DNA from: Chytriomyces cf. hyalinus JEL632
Lineage: Eukaryota; Chytridiomycota; Chytridiomycetes; Chytridiales; Chytriomycetaceae
Assembly (NCBI GenBank): GCA_025435555.1
Contig: JAIWWG010000067.1
Coordinates: 1-64,000 of the forward strand
Direction: 5' to 3'
Length of the DNA: 64,000 bases
The position numbers and the translations under genes are program-made. The stretch's first letter is position 1. Each line of letters starts with the position of its first letter. Under the pieces are notes generated by a model, which saw nothing but the letters and a program-made list of their open reading frames with translations, was not told the DNA's origin and searched no databases. This document shows, piece after piece, positions 12,742 to 23,874 of this stretch.

Positions 12742-13720
12742 TCACACGTACAGTCTCTGCACAACGTTCTCCATCCGAAGAGTATCTCCATATCCTGTCC
12801 ATGACCAGTCCGGGCTTGCTTCCTCCAGGTCCAGGCTACCGGCAACACAAATATCCAACGCATCATCGCTATCACGCACATTTCCACCAGACGCAACTTG
12901 GCCATTTCTCTTTTCGTAATCTTGTCGCAATTTGATGGTAAACACTACATTCGGATCCTTCTCTTGCCGCTTGCAAACAACTACCACCGACGAGGGCTCT
13001 TCTCCGTCTGTTACAGAAACCAGATTTGAAGGTAGCTCGTAGGTTTCAATTTTTAGAGAGTGCTTTGCAGTCAACTCGCGAATTTCGTCTTCAATCGTTT
13101 TGCAAGCGACCGGCACTTGCGAAGATGGTGAAACCGCTTCAACCGCTTTTTTTAGTGGAGAAACCACGTCCCATTTCACTGCCGCGAAGTTTGAGCCAAG
13201 AACAATCGCGATATCATCTTCTTCTGAAATCAAAAGAAAAAATGAATTCAACCCTTGACTCACGTCCATCATCAAGATTCGTAACTTCCTCATCAACAGG
13301 AACACTATTCAATCCCCCAGCTACTCCTTCGCTGCTCATGGTGCTCCCGAGAGCAACTCCTGATATGGAGGCGCCAGCCTGCAAATCCGGATTTGTACCC
13401 GCCTGTATCGGAGAAAGCGATCCATCGCCAGACAAGCTGTACATGGGCCACATTTCCCCCATTTCAGATAAAAGCTTGTTAATATCGGTTCTCATGGCGG
13501 CTGGATTCACTTTTTTCACTGGTGGTGAATCAGCTGCGGCAGTTGCTCCAGGTGTCGATGGAGCAGTTTTTGCAACCTGAGGCATCGAAGTTGCTTGCTT
13601 ATTCGCCGTACCAGCTGCAGCTGCCACAGCTTTCTGCGCCGCCAAAGTAGCAAACTTGATTCAGCCTCACAATGCCTGGCGCACGCGCATCCGATCGTCA
13701 TCCGTCGCGCCGTTGTTCAT
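12742..13720 (-). CDS. Conserved-looking hypothetical protein, ~299 residues
   Basis: Read on the minus strand as 13720-13673, 13633-13264 and 13223-12742, in phase. The first intron would be only 37 nt, so the start is uncertain; an ATG about 45 bases into exon 2 (MPQVAK) is an alternative. The N-terminal third is Ala/Pro/Thr-rich. A helix-like segment with INKLLSEMGEMWPMY follows, and the C-terminal half (from EDDIAIVLGSNFAAVKW) is dense and globular-looking with an acidic tail ending in QRLYV. No signal peptide or membrane segment is visible, and I do not recognise the family. Confidence 0.65.
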
Positions 13721-13946
13721 TTTCTTTGGGAAGGAATATTAATATAAAAGTTTTTGAACTTGTTGTGTAAATACAACTTGACTGAGACGAAGCTCACACG
13801 CACCACTTTTCCTTGGTCTCTGATGCAAGCCGCAATTCTCTGACGATAAGTGGTAAAAAACAGAGCCGCCGATGAACGTTTTTCTGGTTCTTCTTCCACT
13901 CCTTTTTCCTTTTGGATAAAGCGGCCGAGTTTCTGAACGCAGTTTT

Positions 13947-14770
13947 TTAACTCCAAACACACGCACGCAGTTTATCAATTCTTTTCATCGCCAAACGATC
14001 CTTTTTCATCTTTTTCTTGTTGCTCCTCCTCCTTCTTTGTTCAAGTTGTTGCCAACAGGCAGTACTGCTCCAGATAATGCCCTTCTCACCACTTGCAGGC
14101 AGGAACTCTTGTTTCGTAAAGTTCGTAAAACGCTACGGCGGTACCACAAAGCTGTACTTTGGCAAGCCATACAGTTGCTTCAAAACCTCGACTTGTTGTA
14201 TGGGATGCACAGCCCCGACAACAAATAGAAACAGACTTTCAAGTTTCTGACTTGGACACGGAAGAAATGCCAGGGAAACAATACAGCCGTCCACGACCTC
14301 TGCTTCATTGATCGCTTTGAGTTTGGCTGATACCCATACGTGCTGTTGAGAGGTCTCGCTCGAATCCAGATCAGGAACTCTCAATGGTGGTGGAGCAGTT
14401 TGAACAGTGAGAGCGAGTCCGCCCTTCTTGATGCTTTTGTAGTATTCTTCTGGAATTTCCGCCAGATCGGTGATAAGATTGTCCGTATCATAGAGTTGGA
14501 TGAGGCCGATGCCAACACGCAGAGAGAACAGTTTCTTGACAGCCTTTTGGATTGCCCCAAACTGGGTTATGCCAGTAACGCTGCTTTTTTTAGTGGTGGC
14601 ACCTGCTTTGTACTGGACATTGAGATGGCTTTGTTGGGCATCGTTTTTTTTTTTAACCGGTCACAATTTCCGGACTGTGAAACATCGGTTTTTATTTCGA
14701 AGTTGTTATCCACTGACAGAAACTTCACATACCCCGGCTTTATGGAATCAGGAGGCCAGGTAGTAAGCAT
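13947..14770 (-). CDS. Orphan gene with an in-frame TAG; possibly truncated
   Basis: An ATG at 14770 opens exon 1 (14770-14665). A 62-nt intron (14664-14603) that contains an 11-base A-run joins exon 2 in phase. Translation would stop at TAG (14133-14135), giving 191 residues. The same frame then stays open for another ~61 codons to TAA at 13947, and that extension is charged and coding-like (it includes RFTNFTKQEF and a run of arginines). The centre has an IQLYD...LITDLAEIPEEYY segment that looks like a ubiquitin-like or effector-type fold, but I cannot name it. Either the stop is the natural end, or this is a gene recently broken by a C-to-T change. An alternative to the intron is a one-base indel in the A-run. 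Confidence 0.5.
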
Positions 14771-14926
14771 GCTCTGGCCACCGACTCAACGACAAGGACA
14801 ATATTTGCGGCAACGCCGATTTTTTTGTCACTTGTATTTTACTGACGCATTCAACACCTCTTATCTCACATCCATGTCCGAAAACGTTATTGCATTGTCC
14901 GTAAAACACTGACCCTGAAACGGGAA

Positions 14927-16563
14927 TCATGCCCCTCCACTTTTCCTCCTCTCGCTTCGTTTATCCATCTCGGCCGTGCTCGGGAATCCCACATCCCAAA
15001 ATCCGTCCGGTGTGTTTGGAACTTGCCACTTGCTGCGATGCCGAGAAACGTTGTTTAAATGTGAATTTTTGACTTCTACTTCCGGTTGGCCGAGCTCTCG
15101 GATTGGCGGAACGTCACCGACTGCGTCGAAAAACTGCAGTGCACAAAAACTGATAGGTTATTGAAGTGCTTAACAATAAAAGCGGACTTGAACTCACGTC
15201 GTTACAGCAAGGGCAACTCGTGCCATGTAATTGACGCCGCTCCGCTTTTCCACGCACAACTTCTTGATATTGAAATGTCTTTGGTTCAATAGGTGTTTGC
15301 TTTACTCTTGACTCTACTCTGCGGTTCGAAGTTGTTAATGATTTCTGAATCGATTTCGAACTGCTTGGAATTTTAAATGTCTCGCGGGATTTTTTCGCTG
15401 TTTGATTTGATCTTGGTGCGGGTATGATGCTCTTATTTGCGAGTGTGAAAGATTCGATTTCGGGCTCATTTTGATCTCTGTTTGGTTGTTGGTTTTCATC
15501 TTCGAGTGCTTCCTCCTCGCAATCAGGAATCATTGCCGCCATTGAACCATGCACAGAAACTGGACTCGTGGCATCTTCTTTCGCGGAATCATCCACATTT
15601 TTTGACGCAAAGTCATCGAGAATCGGTTGTTTGGGTTTCGGCTTTGCTGCAGAGTGCCCCAACTGCGGAAGGATTGGTTGACTTGGGAATTGCGTTTCAT
15701 CCACGTCCAACTTTAAATGTTCGGTAACACGCAGGCGCTTTTTGGATTGAGATTGCGGCTGAATGGGCGAAGATTCGACTGCGTTTCGCCACCGTTCAAT
15801 GTGCAATATGTCCGGATCTCGAAGTTGTTGGTCTTCTATTTTATCGTTCGCGTGTTTCTCCTTTGCATCATCCACATGTTTGAGCGGCAATGTGACTTTT
15901 GACTTTTCAGTCGTCGAAAGATTGCAAACAGCATTCATCCATTTAGTCTCTGCGCTCGTCATCTTCTCACGCAACCATTCGTTTTCCCGCTCCAAGTCGC
16001 GCAGGGCTGATTTGAAGGCGACAGATTCGATTGTTCGCTGCCGTTCGAGTTCTTTGACACGAAGATTGAGTTGGGCGTTTTCGGCAGTGAGAGTGTCCAG
16101 TTCCGTTGTTTCATCAAATCTGGACATTTCCATAAAGAGTTTGTCATCATCGCAAGAGCGCGTTGGGTTTATAACCATACCGTTGGTCGGCGGCGGTCGT
16201 AGAGAGGTTGTTGCATGAGAGTTGTATGACTTTGCGGAGGGCACGGGATAGCCTCGTTTCGGTTAATTTGAGCTGTGCCGTGAGTGCATCAACTTCGTGG
16301 CGTGATGTCTGTCTGGATTAAAATCTGTGTTTAAAGGCATGTGATAGGCAGGGAAGTTGGATGCAAAACCTGAGGAGTTCGAGCTGGGACTGTGCCGTGT
16401 CCCGTTCGTTTCGAGCGTGAGCGAGTTGGGTAATTGTGCTGGCAGGGGTGGCTTTTGTTTGGGTGAGTGCTCCTGTCTGCATAGAGTGGCATGCAGCCGT
16501 ACCCAGGGATGCATAATGAGCTGCCACGAGTTGGCCCACAAGAGTCTCAAAAGTGTCGCCCAT
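14927..16563 (-). CDS. SAE2: Sae2/CtIP/Ctp1-family DNA-end resection factor
   Basis: Four exons (16563-16370, 16312-16181, 16119-15198, 15133-14927) join in phase to 484 residues. The N-terminal ~170 residues form a coiled coil, the expected tetramerisation region. The middle is disordered, and the C-terminus carries the family signature: a VVRGKAERRQLHGTSCPCC block joined across an intron to a phenylalanine-rich continuation, then SRHRSKW and a TPDGFW...FPST motif. Sae2/CtIP partners the Mre11-Rad50-Nbs1 nuclease and, when phosphorylated in S/G2, starts resection of double-strand breaks and clears Spo11-bound ends in meiosis. The cysteine pairs of the zinc-hook-like motif are intact. The next gene (ATG 14770) follows on the same strand after 156 bp. 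Confidence 0.88.
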
Positions 16564-16675
16564 TCACACCTTGATAAATTTACTTCACTTTTATTTATCA
16601 GGACTGATCTGAGAGTGCCACCACGCTGCCCATTGGAAGCCCATCTGTCTGCTGCATTTGTCGACTAAACAAACG

Positions 16676-17347
16676 CTACAAAGAAGTTGCCGTGGGAGCC
16701 ACGAGACGCAGCGACGTGACACCCATCTTCACTGTACCCAGCAAGGCCACCCTTGGTAAACGCCACTCGCCCCAGAAGAGAATCACATTAACAAGTAGCG
16801 CTGTCAAGAACCGCACAGCATCTGCGTAAAGAATGACGCGATATACTCCAACGGACGAGCCTGCGTGCGACAACCCCTCTAGAACAGCGTGTGCTCACGG
16901 CTGTCTCGGTGATAAGGAGCATGGTTTCCAAGTCTTTGTTGCCGGTGTGCACGGCTCCTTTCGATAGGTCAACCACCTGCAGAACAGAAGCCAGCGTTGA
17001 CTCGAGTCCAAGCACTGCAATCAATGAAAACAAACAAGTGCGGTTTCGCTGACGGACAGAGGATGTCGACATGAGAAGATACAGTCGATGTTCGAGAAGG
17101 CTGTACAGCATTATTGAAGATACGGCGCAACCTCCACTCGAAGCAAGATCGCCCGCCTTGCTCGACTGGCTTGGTAGAGGTAAGCTGCTGCTGTGTGGGC
17201 GCACAAGATCGTGACGCTTGCGATCAGAAGAACAGTGCTTGACGTTGTTGCGGACTGGTAACGGCGGTACGCACACGCGCCGCTCTGCACGACGAGGTAC
17301 ACAATGGAGAGCACGAGAATGATCAGGTCAAACTGGCGAGATTCCAT
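16676..17347 (-). CDS. Multi-pass membrane protein of unknown function (exons tentative)
   Basis: The ATG at 17347 opens two hydrophobic segments (LIILVLSIVYLVV and LLIASVTILCAHTAAAYLY). Downstream frames add further ones (FSLIAVLGL..., MLLITETA joined to YRVILYADAVRFLTALLVNV) before a stop at 16676. The second junction is convincing: a 53-nt GT-AG intron joins TETA to YRVIL in phase. The first junction, somewhere in 17170-17100, is not resolved, since no GT-AG pair of usual length keeps both flanking frames. The layout of short loops between hydrophobic helices recalls the seven-helix membrane proteins common in fungi, but I cannot assign a family. It diverges from a second membrane protein whose ATG is 91 bp away. 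Confidence 0.55.
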
Positions 17348-17438
17348 CGGACATAGTCTGTTCTTTATTTAGCCGTCAAGGTCAATATCGTTCAATCAAA
17401 ACAAATTTGCTGAAATCTTTGACGCGTCTCATTTTTGC

Positions 17439-18729
17439 ATGGACCTCGCTTCGGAGCAGATCCGTTTGCGATGCTTGGAAGAGGTGTCCATCTTGCATAT
17501 GCTGCCGTCTTGTCATTCTCTTGATTCTCGTGCGGTATCTGCAGGTGTCCCACTACCCACTCTATGTGGATACTCAAGCATCGCGACTTGATCTGTGCAT
17601 GACATTCAGAGAATGTCTGTCGAAAGGCCTTCGGCTAGACGAGATATCTGCGGCAGACATTGTAAGGCTCTTTCGAACGATTTACTCTTCCCCAGCTGAT
17701 GTGTTGGATCAGTTATTTGTCATTCCATTTTGCGAGACTTCACACACACGAAGGAGCTTGCTCGAAAGTTCTCCTGCGCCGTCATCCGTCTCGCTACCGG
17801 CTGTTTTATTTCCCCCTCTCGCCGTTTACATGGTCCTGGCTTGTGTTCTTGTCTGGAAGTTCAAAACGTGGCCCAGCTTTATTGCCGCAATTTCAAACAC
17901 GCTTCAGTCCACCTTCGAAAAAAACTCTCTTCATCGGACTTTCAAAATCGCGAGATTCGATATTTCGCAGCAAGAAGTATCCGCAGTTCTGGCGCTCCTT
18001 ACTGCATGCACAACATTCGTTTCTTTCGTAATATACCTCGTCAACATCAACCAGACCCAGATCTACACATCAATCCAAGCATACTCCCTTATACTAGAAG
18101 CACTATCATTCCTCCTCCCTGCCCTGCTCATTCACGTTGGCCGATGCCAACAAATCTTCCAATACTTTCGCCCAACACCGACTGAATGGTTCATTCTCCT
18201 CCTCACCAAGATCGAAGGTGCACAGTTACTCCAACTCCATCTTGAAAAGCAACGAACGCGATGCGTCATTTTCCGACAAGACCAAACACGCCCAGAACGA
18301 CAACTCATCCAAACATGCAACACGCTTCTCTCGCTGTTTCTCTGTCCACTCCAAGCTGTTGCCTTTTCAGCCATGGCCGCTGACTTTGCGAACAGAGTTT
18401 TGGTGGACCAATCTATTTCGGTGGGCGAGTTCTTTTGGAACATGCGCTCGTTTGTGGCGCAGTACGCGTTGAATCATCCGTCGTGGATTTCGGTGGATCA
18501 TGCTGTGAATGCGTTCTTGAGTATCGCTGTTGCGGCGGTTGTTTCTGTGGTGTATGCTTTGAGTGGAGTTGGGATGGTTTTGGTATGTGTTTCGAATATG
18601 CGGAGGGGTGATGCGGACGCTACTTTGCAAAAACCAATGATCTTTGATGAAGGGTCGGATGAAGAGAAGCAACGCGTCGGCAGTTATTCAAATGGTACCT
18701 ATGGTACCACAACCCAAAACCACAAGTAG
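17439..18729 (+). CDS. Multi-pass membrane protein of unknown function
   Basis: Exon 1 (17439-17544, starting MDLASEQI) joins exon 2 (17612-18729) over a 67-nt intron in phase, giving 407 residues. A 34-nt intron ending at 17578 is a possible alternative. The body holds about six to seven hydrophobic helices (for example VYMVLACVLVWKF, VSAVLALLTACTTFVSFVIYL, and AVNAFLSIAVAAVVSVVYAL). The tail is short, hydrophilic and Thr/Asn-rich. No catalytic motif is visible. The head-to-head partner at 17347 is also a membrane protein, so the two may share expression and perhaps function. The exon 1 reading is the least certain part. Confidence 0.6.
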
Positions 18730-18916
18730 AATATTTGCAACAGAAAGGTTTCTGATCAAATAATTTTTATTATGCATGGTGGGGATAGGGGTTAGGAATT
18801 CTGTGGTAGAAAAGTCACTTTGGGAGGGCATAGTTCAAGAAAGGAAAAACAATCCAAAAAAAAAGAACCAAAACACGCGAAAAAGGAAAGAAAATAAAAA
18901 CATCAAGAACTTTCAA

Positions 18917-21900
18917 CTACGGAAAGGAAATCTTCTCTGTCATGACACTGGCCCGGTAGTTTTGCGGGTCTGTGTCAAAATCAAACGAACCCATCGTCAT
19001 GCGTGGATCTGGTTGCTCCTCATCCGCTTCCACCTTATCTGTGTCATACTCTGACATGCCATCATCCGTAATAGTCCATGACACTGAATACATTGATTCA
19101 TGTTTAGGTTGAGCTGCTGGCTGTGGTGACAACAAATGAGAATCATTGGAAGAACTGCTGGAGCCCAGAGCCGATTCGCGGGCTTGAATTTCATTCGCGG
19201 AATAAATGCTTTCTCTCGGTGTGATAGGCGTCAATTGAGGATCATAGCGGTATGGCGTCGCATCGTTCGACGGGGTCGTGATGGCTACCAAAGGAGTTGG
19301 CATTCCATACGATTCAGCAGTAAACGAATCAAAGGCGTATGCTTTAGCAGCATAGGGTAGCGGCATAACTTGAGGAGACATGGGCTCCTGTGAAAACTGG
19401 TCGAGAGACGCTGGTGTGTTTGACACAGCAGGTTCAGACTTGCTAAACGGGTTTTGAACGTTACTGAAATGATCCGCGACTCTGCCCGTGAATGAATTTT
19501 GCACACGGAGACCAGAAAATGGATTATGCGCGTTTGAGACTGCTCGTGGTGTGCCTGGGCGGAACGCTGAGGATTTGACTGTACCCTTTTCCATGTCGGA
19601 AAACTTGATAACTTCGCCCGATTGCCTCCGTTTTCGCCAGTATCGATACGCGAAAAACGCCCCAATGATTGCAAATAGAATCGAGACAATTGGAACGACA
19701 ATCATCATGGGACTTGGTCCAGTGGAGATTCCGTCAGAAAGACCTTGTTCCATTCCAGAAGTTCCTCCACCAAACAAACCCACGTGGTTATCGTCATTCG
19801 ATCCAGCATTTGAAAGAACAGGCAGGTTTATAGTGGGTTCGCCGCTGTCGGGCGAATTCGCGTCTTGTGCGGGTCGGTCAGGTCGTTCAACCACTCTTGC
19901 AAGAACCTCATCACTTTTCTCGCGCACTTTGGCGTCTTTGGTAACACCTCCAGCTGGTGGCAAAAGCACGTCTTTGGAAGCCCCTAAAACGGGTAGAGTT
20001 GCATCTTTCCCAGGAGGAGCATTGGGAATGCTGGCATCCTTGGATTGACCGTTGGGTGGCGGTGGAGGCGCTGGTTGAGGAGTTGTCGGTTTGTTGACCG
20101 GTTGACTCGTAGTTGCAGGGTTGGCTTGCTGATTGCTGTTTTGATTCGTGTTTCCAGTGGTATCTCCGTTGGTGCCTCCGTTGTTGCCACCTCCGTTGTT
20201 ACCAGAATTATCGGAAGTCCGGTTGCCACCATTATTACCGCCATTCGTGTTACCATTGTTATTACCGCCAGTGTTTCCATTGTTGCCAGCATCAGCAGTA
20301 GTTGCGACGGCAGTATTGTCATTGGTCGTGTCCGGAGCTGCAACTGGGCTATTCGTGGTTACAGGCGCTGCGGGAGGGTTATCATTGTTTTTCTGTGATG
20401 AAGCTATTTTGAAAAAAATGAATGTGTCAATTATGTGTTCGGAACAGAAAAAGAGTTAACAAAAAAAAGAGAAACTCACTTCCTACTGTAGAAGCGCCAT
20501 CTGTTGCGGGATTTGGGTTGGAAGTACCGTCCGATGATGTACCACTTGATGATGATGTTGCGGGAGGTGGGATTGGTGGCGAAATTGGTGGCGAGGTCGG
20601 TGCTGGAGGTGGAACGGGATTTGGAGCAGGTAAAGGTACAGGTACCGGGTTTGGTACTGGGTTTGGTGCTGGTACTGGGTTTGGTGCTGGTACTGGGTTT
20701 GGTGCTGGTACTGGGTTTGGTGCTGGTACTGGGTTTGGCGCCGGCACTGGATTCGCAGGGCTGGGTACCGGTGCTGGGTTCGGGTTCGATGGACTCGTGC
20801 TGCTTGAAGGTGATGTTGTGGGAGGTGGAATTGCTGGTGCAATTGGTGATGAGGTAGGTGCTGGAGCTGGAACGGGATTTGGAGCAGGTAAAGGTACAGG
20901 TACCGGGTTTGGTGCTGGTACTGGGTTTGGCGCCGGCACTGGATTTGGTGCTGGTACTGGGTTCGGCGCCGGCACTGGATTCGCAGGGCTGGGTACCGGT
21001 GCTGGGTTCGGGTTCGATGGACTCGTGCTGCTTGAAGATGATGTTGTGGGAGGTGGAATTGCTGGTGCAATTGGTGATGAGGTAGGTGCTGGGGGAGGAA
21101 CTGGATTTGGGGCAGGAACGGGTACTGATGTAGGGTTTGGATTTGGTGCTGGGTTGGGTGGCTTGGGTGATGGTGCCGGGTTTGGGTTTGGTGCCGGGTT
21201 TGGATTTGGACCCGGTGCTGGGTTTGTTGGGTTGGGTACTGGTGCTGGGTTTGGATTTGGTGCCGGTGCTGGGTTTGGAGGGTTGGGTACTGGTGCTGGG
21301 TTTGGAGGGCTCGGTGCTGGTGCTGGGTTTGGGTTTGGTGCTGGGTTTGGTGCTGGGTTTGGTGCTGGGTTTGGTGCCGGGTTTGGATTTGGTGCCGGGT
21401 TTGGATTTGGTGCAGGGTTTGGATTTGGGTTTGGTGCCGGGTTTGGTGGGTTGGGTCCAGGTGCTGGATTTGGTGCCGGTGCCGGGTTTGGATTTGGTGC
21501 CGGGTTTGGATTTGGTGCCGGGTTTGGATTTGGTGCAGGGTTTGGTGCCGGGTTTGGTGGGTTGGGTCCAGGTGCTGGATTTGGTGCCGGTGCCGGGTTT
21601 GGATTTGGTGCCGGGTTTGGTGCCGGGTTTGGCGCAGGGTTTGGATTGGGAGGGTTGGGTACTGGTGCTGGGTTTGGATTTGGTCCTGCACCTGGTGCTG
21701 GACCTGGTGCTGGACCTGGTGCTGGACCTGGTACTGGATCTGGTACTGGACTTGGTACTGGGTCTGGTACTGGGTCTGGATTTGGATTCGGTCCGGGTAC
21801 GGGTTTTGGAGCAGGTGCAGGATTTGCAGGGACTGGTGAAATCTGAGGCGGGGCAGTATCAGGATCTGGAGTCGGCTTTGGGTTTGGTTTCGGTCCTGGT

Positions 21901-23572
21901 GGAGGATCGGATGCAGGGCCAGGTGCGGGTATGGGATCAGTTGGTGGTGCTGGTTTTGGATTTGGAGCAGCTGGAGTGACTGGATCTTGAGCTGGCCCTG
22001 GGACCGGTTTTGGTGCCGGTCCAGGAGTTGGAACCGGATCTGGGGCTGGAGCTGGTCCAGGGTTTGGTTTTGAAGCTGGATCTGGTGTTGGAACTGGGTC
22101 TGCGCCTTTTCCCACTGGAGGGGTGTCCGCAGGAAGGTCTCCCACATGTCCAGGGTCGGACGCGTTGTCCCCAGCTGGTGCAGAGGTTGGTACATTTTTA
22201 GGTGGTGGGTTGGTTGATGAGCTTGTGCTTCCAGAGGATGAACTATCGCCTTCGGTTGGTTTTGCTGGTGCTTGATTTGCCGGTGGCTTATCGTTATTCA
22301 AAGCGGGTGGAGCGGGTGTAGGACCACCTGATGATCCAGCACCTGGAACAACTGAATCGGTGGGTGCCTTGGAGCCCTGGCCAGGCTGTGCAGGTACAGA
22401 AGCTGGTGTTTGGGGTGCTGGTGGTTGAGGAGATGGGGTGCGAACTTGGCTCTGTCCGTTTGATGCCTTTGGGACAGAATTGGGACTTTTCTGAGGCGGC
22501 GTTTGGTTTCCCCTCGTTGCAGGTAGATCTCCTGTTATTTCATGAAGTTGGTCAAATTTTACTCATCTTAGAAGCAAGTGGGATGTAATTACCTGGCGAC
22601 GTTCCTGCTGGGGGAGGATTGGCGGGCATTGAGCCGTTCGAAGCACCAGTGGCAGCCTGCCCGGTTGACGGAGCCGCAGGTGGTGTATTTTTGGAACCAG
22701 CCTTCGAACCGGCTGTCGGTGCTGGCACTGGAGCAGCGGGAGCGTTGGCAGCATCGGTAGCACTTCCATTGTTGTTACCGCCAGTCTGTTGAATGTTGAG
22801 TCAGAAAATTTCGGGGAAATGGAAATGACTTCGGACCATAATTTTTTTGGGGGTACGGTACCTGTTTGGATCCAGAATTTGCTTTTGCAGTTTTAGGTTG
22901 CGTAGCCTGATTTTGGGTCTGGTTGTTTCCTACGTTTGGACCTTCATATAAATGCGAGTGAGATGCTTGGTAGTTGATTGAATCAAAAGAGTCTTTACCC
23001 GAAGGATTTGATGTGGGCACTGGAGCAGCAGGCTTCGAGGCTGCAGCTCCACCAGAGTTTGCCGCTCTAGTAGGTGCCCCAGTTGATACATTCGATGGAA
23101 CAGATGCATTCGACGGCGCTGATCCCTGCTTCGACACTGTTGGCGCTTTAGGCGCCTGGGTTCTTACGGACTTCGCGGGTGGCTGTTGTTGCTGTTGCTG
23201 TTGCTGTTGCTGTTGTGCTTTCGGAGAAGTGTTACTTTTAGTCGCACTATCGGTAATGGCTGGAGTATCTCCGTTGTTATTCGAGGCTGACTGGGCTCCA
23301 GTGCTACCATTAGTTGCAGGGTTTTTGGAACTCTTGTCCGGTTTCGCATTTGATGGCGCAGGCGCAGGCGCTGAAGGGGCGGTAGCTTTACCGCCCGTAT
23401 TCGCCGTCGAGTCTCCAGCTTTCTGAGAAATTGCTGCCCCAGATTGTGGAGCCTTCTTTGCTGGGGCATCGACTTTCGAATCACTGGGTTTCGAGTTGGA
23501 TGAGGAGGGAGCCGGTGCTGCTGGCGAGGGCCCTGAATCTGTCGGCATGGACAGCGGCTGACTCTTGGACAT
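18917..23572 (-). CDS. Giant proline-rich single-pass surface protein with PNP/PAP repeats
   Basis: Four exons (23572-22862, 22785-22593, 22531-20480, 20403-18917) join in phase to 1480 residues. Residues 1-300 are Ser/Pro/Ala-rich with a 10-glutamine run. Residues ~400-970 are almost pure Pro-Asn-Pro-Ala / Pro-Val-Pro repeats, resembling hydroxyproline-rich wall glycoproteins. An Asn/Gly-rich stretch follows (~985-1080). A single membrane helix ([20 protein letters not shown], ~1217-1240) is followed by YRYWRKRR and a ~240-residue cytoplasmic tail rich in Ser, Pro and acidic residues. The likely topology is an outer, rigid, glycosylated stalk with a signalling-type tail. No N-terminal signal peptide is seen from the ATG at 23572, so an upstream exon may be missing. 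A wall sensor/mucin-like role is inference. Confidence 0.8.
20611..21840 (-). repeat. Proline-codon tandem repeats inside the surface-protein gene
   Basis: Two long direct copies start near 20611 and 20869 (about 258 and 225 bp). Each encodes a block of PAPNPV repeats, a short [12 protein letters not shown] segment and a Ser-rich spacer. A degenerate third start lies near 21090. From ~21120 to 21840 the unit falls to 12-18 bp encoding PNPAPN variants. Copies differ in the number of short units, as expected from replication slippage or unequal exchange. Confidence 0.9.
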
Positions 23573-23874
23573 GGCGTTGTTGCTGGGCGATGCAGAAGTT
23601 GGAATGCAAGAATGAAAATGATTTCTGCCCAAACAAACGAACGGGATGAAGGAAAATGCGTTTGATAGAATTTTTTGTAAATATTTTTAACAGTTTCACG
23701 TTTTATTTAAATAAATATACAACAAATATTTTTGATAATCCTCAGAATAATGCTGTCAATAATGCCATCAAAATACCTGCTTAATACTCGGAATAATCGG
23801 AATAATATCGCGTCTTGGATCGGCGAGAAAAAGCACAGACAATTCCTGAAACAATTCTAAAACACGCCCCAACC

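Noticed and set aside
14133-14600. Crinkler-type effector for the orphan gene
   Set aside because: The IQLYD...IPEEYY segment suggested it at first, but the typical N-terminal effector motif and conserved junction are not visible, so the name was not used.
14340-14912. 190-codon plus-strand frame
   Set aside because: It overlaps an orphan minus-strand gene whose frame joins across an intron in phase. The plus frame has stop-poor chance composition and no motif.
20422-21846. 474-codon plus-strand frame rich in Gly and Phe
   Set aside because: It is the reverse complement of the Pro-Asn-Pro repeats. The minus strand has a membrane helix, exons in phase and varied flanks; the plus frame has neither start context nor domain.
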